Shown here: positions 61,501 to 64,000 of the stretch, one piece after another
Position numbering within the stretch: position 1 is the first letter of the stretch
Layout: each line of letters opens with the position of its first letter
Source of the DNA: Methylophaga thalassica
GTDB taxonomy: Bacteria; Pseudomonadota; Gammaproteobacteria; Nitrosococcales; Methylophagaceae
Length of the DNA: 64,000 nt
Assembly (NCBI RefSeq): GCF_030159795.1
Contig: NZ_BSND01000005.1
Location: 62,001-126,000 of the forward strand
Direction: 5' to 3'
The notes under the pieces: generated by a model
The model's database searches: none
The model's input: only the letters and a program-made list of their open reading frames with translations
What the model was told of the DNA's origin: nothing
Translations under genes and position numbers: made by a program

Positions 61501-64000
61501 ACCCAGTGTTAAATTTTGTCCAGCAGATATTTGCGTTTGGCTTTGTTCTCCTGACACATTGATATTCGCTGCATTAAGTGCAACATCACGCTCGGCATCA
61601 ACTATTAATTTACCTGTTCTATCAGTCACATAGAGATTGGCGTATCGCTTAATATTATCGCGCTTGAAGTAACTATTAGCTTGATTCTGCTCGCTATGCG
61701 ACATTGAGCTGCTTATGTTTATATCGTTATCAGCAGAGAGCGAAAGTGACTTATTGGCGGATAATGTGCCACCCTCTATTGAAATATCTGTCGCATTTAC
61801 TGCAATAGATTGACTTTGAATATCACCGCCAGACTGTTGATAATATTCACTGTTCATCGAAACGGTATTTTTGCCTCTGATACTGGCAGCGTTAAATGTC
61901 TGCCCGTCGATCTCAAAGTTCACTTCATTACCAGCAAGTAAGCCTGTTTCTGGTATCAAGTCATCTTTTTCGGGTTTGATATATACCTTTGGAATCAGTG
62001 CGGTAATAAGCTCACCATTGTCCAATGTCACCTCTGTATTAACTAACCAAACGATATCAGTCGTTAATTGAGCGATTTGTTCAGCGCTGAGGGCAATACC
62101 TGGCGTTAACTGAAGTGTTTCTGCCATAGTCACACCCGCATCCATCAATCCCATAAACTGTGTTTGCTGGTCATTGTATTCACTCAGATACAGATGCCCG
62201 GTTAACTGGGCAATTTGGTCAGTGACTAATCGTTGCTCAATAAAACCGTCACCGAGTCGTTTCATAACCGTAGTGGGATCAAAAGCGAGTTGTTGCAACA
62301 TATAGTCAGAACTCAACCAATCGCTGTAATCTAAAAACTGTGGATCGGTTTCAATATAAAATTGAGTCGGATTGTCCACTAGTTTAAACATAGCGCTGTT
62401 AATGATTGGCAGCGTCATAGTCTGAATGTTAGACAGATTTTGGATATCAGCATGACTATCCTCCAGTAGACTGATGCCTAAATTAAACTCTGTGTTTTTA
62501 GCTGCCGGACTGTAAGGTGCTATACCACCAAAATCGAGTTCTTCATCATTGCCATCCCAGTCTCTGAACTGGCGTGTACCGTTATAACTGACTCTTTTTT
62601 GTCCAGGTGTAGCTATGTTTTGCAAGCTTCCACCTGTCACAGTCAGCGTTTGTCCTGCCACAATTTGGCTATCGCTATTAAGCACATCACCTGTTATCTG
62701 AATATTCCCTGCCGCCATGATTTTTGCCGGGGAAGAACTGACAATGTGAGTACTTTGTGTTTTAGCCGTGTAGTCGTAATAGGTATAGTCTTCGAAGTAG
62801 CGAATGATATTGCCGTTCTCATTGGTGAAAGGCTGTTTTTCTACGTTATGGTTATTGATTAAGGGAAAACGGCTAACATCATATTTATGTGCCCATCCCT
62901 CAGGCTGTACTTCAATGATTCGCTCAACACTATCGGTTACCCATTCCGTGATCATCTCGGCATTAAGATTTTGAAGTTCATCAGCGTGTATCGATATATC
63001 ACCTGAAGCTTCGATCCGGCCGCCTGAATTAATAACCTGCCTAGCTGATGTCAAAGCATCCCCGGAATAGCCTCCAGCAATATCTATATTGCCCTGGCTG
63101 AGAATCTCAGCATTCTGATCATTGAATACGGTTTCAGTCGATATCGACAAATTTTCTCTGGCCGCAATAACGGAATAATTATTGAGCGTTGTCGTGTTGA
63201 AGGTGGTGTTATCACCATAAATACGTGCACCTGGCTGATTGTTTAATCTCTCCGCATCGATAAGCAGCTGATTGACATTAATTAACCCCTTATTTTCTAT
63301 CGTTGAATCAGCCAGTATGTGTAAATCATCAGAGACAATTTCACCAGAATCCATATTGTGAAGTTCAAGCGTTTCGATAGCACTCGCTGCTTCAGCTCTA
63401 ATGGTTCCTGTATTTATCAGGCGGCCATCCGTTGTCAGTGTCAGACTCTGCTTAGCTTTTATCTCTCCAGATTGTTTAACACCGACGCCTTCTTCCGTGC
63501 CGATTAAACGAATTTTACCTGCATACATGCCGCCAATCTCACTGACATCCAAACTAAAGCTGGGTTGGTCAACATCCGTATCCAGTTTAGCTATGATGTC
63601 GTTGGTGGCACTAACACGGTTTTTTCCCGTAGTGACAGTGAGATTGTTTGCCCAAATATCGGCATTGACTAACACGGCTCTTGCCATCAGATCCGTATAG
63701 GCTGTAGCGCTATCATCCAAACCGGCCCCCTGAATACTGATGTTGCCTCTTTCCACCAAAAAACCGCTTAACTGGCCATTATTCATCAGAGCTCGACCGG
63801 TGGTTAATGTGCTTCTGTCGGCATTAATAAAACCACAACCATCGCAGCTGATACCAGCAGGATTAGCAATCACAAGCTGTGCCTTGCTTCCAGCAATTTC
63901 CATTGGTCCGTTCAGATAACTGGGATGTTGTGAATTCACTTCATTAAGAATAATTCGGGCTGTGCCACCTGCAAGCAAACTGTTTCCTTGCACCCATCCT
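58576..64000 (-). CDS. CdiA/filamentous-haemagglutinin-like two-partner-secretion exoprotein with lipase-like C-terminus (5' end beyond window)
   Basis: At least 1807 residues are visible; the frame is open past the right edge. The visible N-terminus is the TPS domain (GWVQGNSLLAGGTARIILNE, then NPAGISCDGCGFINADR), which is recognised by a TpsB outer-membrane partner not in the window. Long haemagglutinin beta-repeats follow (INISAAE-, DINVKGSQILADESI-type), including Gly-rich blocks with GVGISIG. No VENN motif is seen. The C-terminal ~200 residues change character. They contain HIFNNGMFN, LMVAGYQKFLES, IDAHSRGGMTTGNAL (nucleophile Ser), HKDDFVG (Asp) and TVHNSYGEG (His), an alpha/beta-hydrolase-like triad. 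The role could be adhesion and contact-dependent killing by lipid attack. The last 4 nt overlap a lipoprotein gene. Confidence 0.9.
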   Translation of the reverse strand, partial: GWVQGNSLLAGGTARIILNEVNSQHPSYLNGPMEIAGSKAQLVIANPAGISCDGCGFINADRSTLTTGRALMNNGQLSGFLVERGNISIQGAGLDDSATAYTDLMARAVLVNADIWANNLTVTTGKNRVSATNDIIAKLDTDVDQPSFSLDVSEIGGMYAGKIRLIGTEEGVGVKQSGEIKAKQSLTLTTDGRLINTGTIRAEAASAIETLELHNMDSGEIVSDDLHILADSTIENKGLINVNQLLIDAERLNNQPGARIYGDNTTFNTTTLNNYSVIAARENLSISTETVFNDQNAEILSQGNIDIAGGYSGDALTSARQVINSGGRIEASGDISIHADELQNLNAEMITEWVTDSVERIIEVQPEGWAHKYDVSRFPLINNHNVEKQPFTNENGNIIRYFEDYTYYDYTAKTQSTHIVSSSPAKIMAAGNIQITGDVLNSDSQIVAGQTLTVTGGSLQNIATPGQKRVSYNGTRQFRDWDGNDEELDFGGIAPYSPAAKNTEFNLGISLLEDSHADIQNLSNIQTMTLPIINSAMFKLVDNPTQFYIETDPQFLDYSDWLSSDYMLQQLAFDPTTVMKRLGDGFIEQRLVTDQIAQLTGHLYLSEYNDQQTQFMGLMDAGVTMAETLQLTPGIALSAEQIAQLTTDIVWLVNTEVTLDNGELITALIPKVYIKPEKDDLIPETGLLAGNEVNFEIDGQTFNAASIRGKNTVSMNSEYYQQSGGDIQSQSIAVNATDISIEGGTLSANKSLSLSADNDINISSSMSHSEQNQANSYFKRDNIKRYANLYVTDRTGKLIVDAERDVALNAANINVSGEQSQTQISAGQNLTLGMVKESETNLSILNARDFNKMNEQKDSGTSIKTNGDVSLKAGNTLQLTAADINLQQGHLDLTARHINIENGEATYQSDIATYTKRSSGFSSRKKEQRDMFSQQTSVASSVTAKNISIDSATDINVKGSQILADESIQLNATKDINITAAEQSFTESHYIKEKKSGLSGTGGVGISIGTRAMNMQTEIMQLIHNKSTIGALNGDISVVAGEAFHQKNSDLISVKGDIDVKAKDINITSLYDKSETKQVTEFSQSGLSLSLKAPAISVATQAYQHALGSVEEDKKKNRVLNGITAYVQAKQLAEMVENTLNLINEGKADEAISSSGLKISISIGKSESKTQTETKSQTSQASTIRAGQNVRLTATDKDVVVTGSDILADGDITINAANNIDILASQNTQQQHTKMASSSASIGLSFGIGENTGVSLDMAMSKGKGKTNSEGVFYQNSHITAAKDLSMTTGNDLSLIGAEAKGDQVSIDVGNNLTLSSLQDSHYLTGKESNSGGGVGIGVGAATSSFNLYHNVQNSNSDYLSVNQQTGIMAGQEGFDINVGRHTELDAALIDSQAHEDKNQITTATLHTSDKQNAMSAEVSQQGFNISSDAFSGKYGLLKTASQNLSNKGEASVDDASSTLSAIAPAEITITDADEQLAVYGKTAEETISDINRNTQNTHRKLNLADIELLKDEAEADQLSKQLLYEAATAFTDEAFRKMFLTKIEFYQVMRDENGEVIKDENNEAIWKKLTEEEKQNLKPGKDNKVHIFNNGMFNSVDAAKKLALQNHQSDYLIHFPLTNNALSELMVAGYQKFLESEGFGLTNAVKENIKVMAKYGDKGLIIDAHSRGGMTTGNALEVIDSRNANDSSMLQYMDIYTVGSAFNNQQMADLLNKNSGQNGNVYAQVHKDDFVGTFIGGNEATGGTTPEGSTSFIEGLKSIFFDVTVHNSYGEGKPNGASKKYWQDSPDGKAKFILIPASNNKEVLNK

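Noticed and set aside
1-64000. CRISPR array, rRNA operon, insertion sequence or prophage
   Set aside because: No regularly spaced repeats, rRNA motifs, transposase, integrase or phage structural genes were seen in the window.

Overview
The window is a chromosomal segment of a gammaproteobacterium. The diagnostic content is an RnfABCDGE cluster followed by nth, mfd-cmoM, pgsA next to tRNA-Gly/tRNA-Cys and uvrC (the same neighbourhood as in Escherichia coli), Rep helicase, ComM, UbiK and a ZapG-like protein. Three sodium-linked systems (NhaD, a seven-function Mrp antiporter, Rnf) and VPLPA-CTERM exported proteins point to a marine or halophilic bacterium, possibly Methylophaga-like. That genus-level guess is inference from gene content only.

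Layout. 1-5313: an endonuclease/exonuclease/phosphatase protein (cut by the left edge), a phospholipase D-VTT membrane protein, an HD-GYP protein and a GGDEF protein. 5314-9541: a disturbed region. It holds an orphan cyoA, an 11-codon remnant of cyoB running into foreign sequence, an unknown gene whose 3' end reads antisense into cyoA, and an acyltransferase gene bracketed by a ~250-bp direct repeat. Each repeat copy carries a full tRNA-Cys and a tRNA-Gly 3' half. 9498-21920: tRNA-Gly, pgsA, uvrC, mfd, cmoM, then a membrane/periplasm cluster (retropepsin-like lipoprotein, inactive transglutaminase-7TM protein, ATP-grasp ligase, SIMPL protein, radical SAM protein). 22013-23870: two divergent VPLPA-CTERM genes, each preceded by what I read as a class I cyclic-di-GMP riboswitch ending about 30 nt before the start codon, with a palindrome-rich region between them. 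23933-31546: metabolic and stress genes (oxidoreductase, peroxiredoxin, rpiA, fructosamine kinase-like, low-molecular-weight phosphatase, nhaD, MaoC-like, DAHP synthase). 31730-37828: rnfABCDGE-nth-DUF1841. 37895-46412: zinc-type dehydrogenase, membrane cytochrome c5, Mrp operon (fused A/B, C, D, E, F, G), DUF188 protein, cytochrome b561. 46445-56174: rep, comM, DUF481 protein, ppnP, ubiK, HerA-like ATPase, zapG-like, catalase, BLUF photoreceptor. 56595-57451: a DUF1778/GNAT toxin-antitoxin pair with two matching 17-bp operators. 57560-64000: two related cysteine-containing lipoproteins directly downstream of a very large CdiA/FHA-like two-partner-secretion protein. Its C-terminus has a lipase-like Ser/Asp/His pattern, and its N-terminus runs off the right edge.

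Themes. Cyclic-di-GMP recurs: a degrader, a synthase with an I-site, and two riboswitched surface-protein genes. Sodium and redox energetics recur as Rnf, Mrp and NhaD. The best candidates for little-described biology are the paired riboswitch/VPLPA-CTERM locus, the CdiA-like protein with its lipoprotein pair, the retropepsin/transglutaminase-7TM/ATP-grasp cluster, and the tRNA-linked repeat that brackets the acyltransferase. All calls come from reading the sequence; no database search was run.
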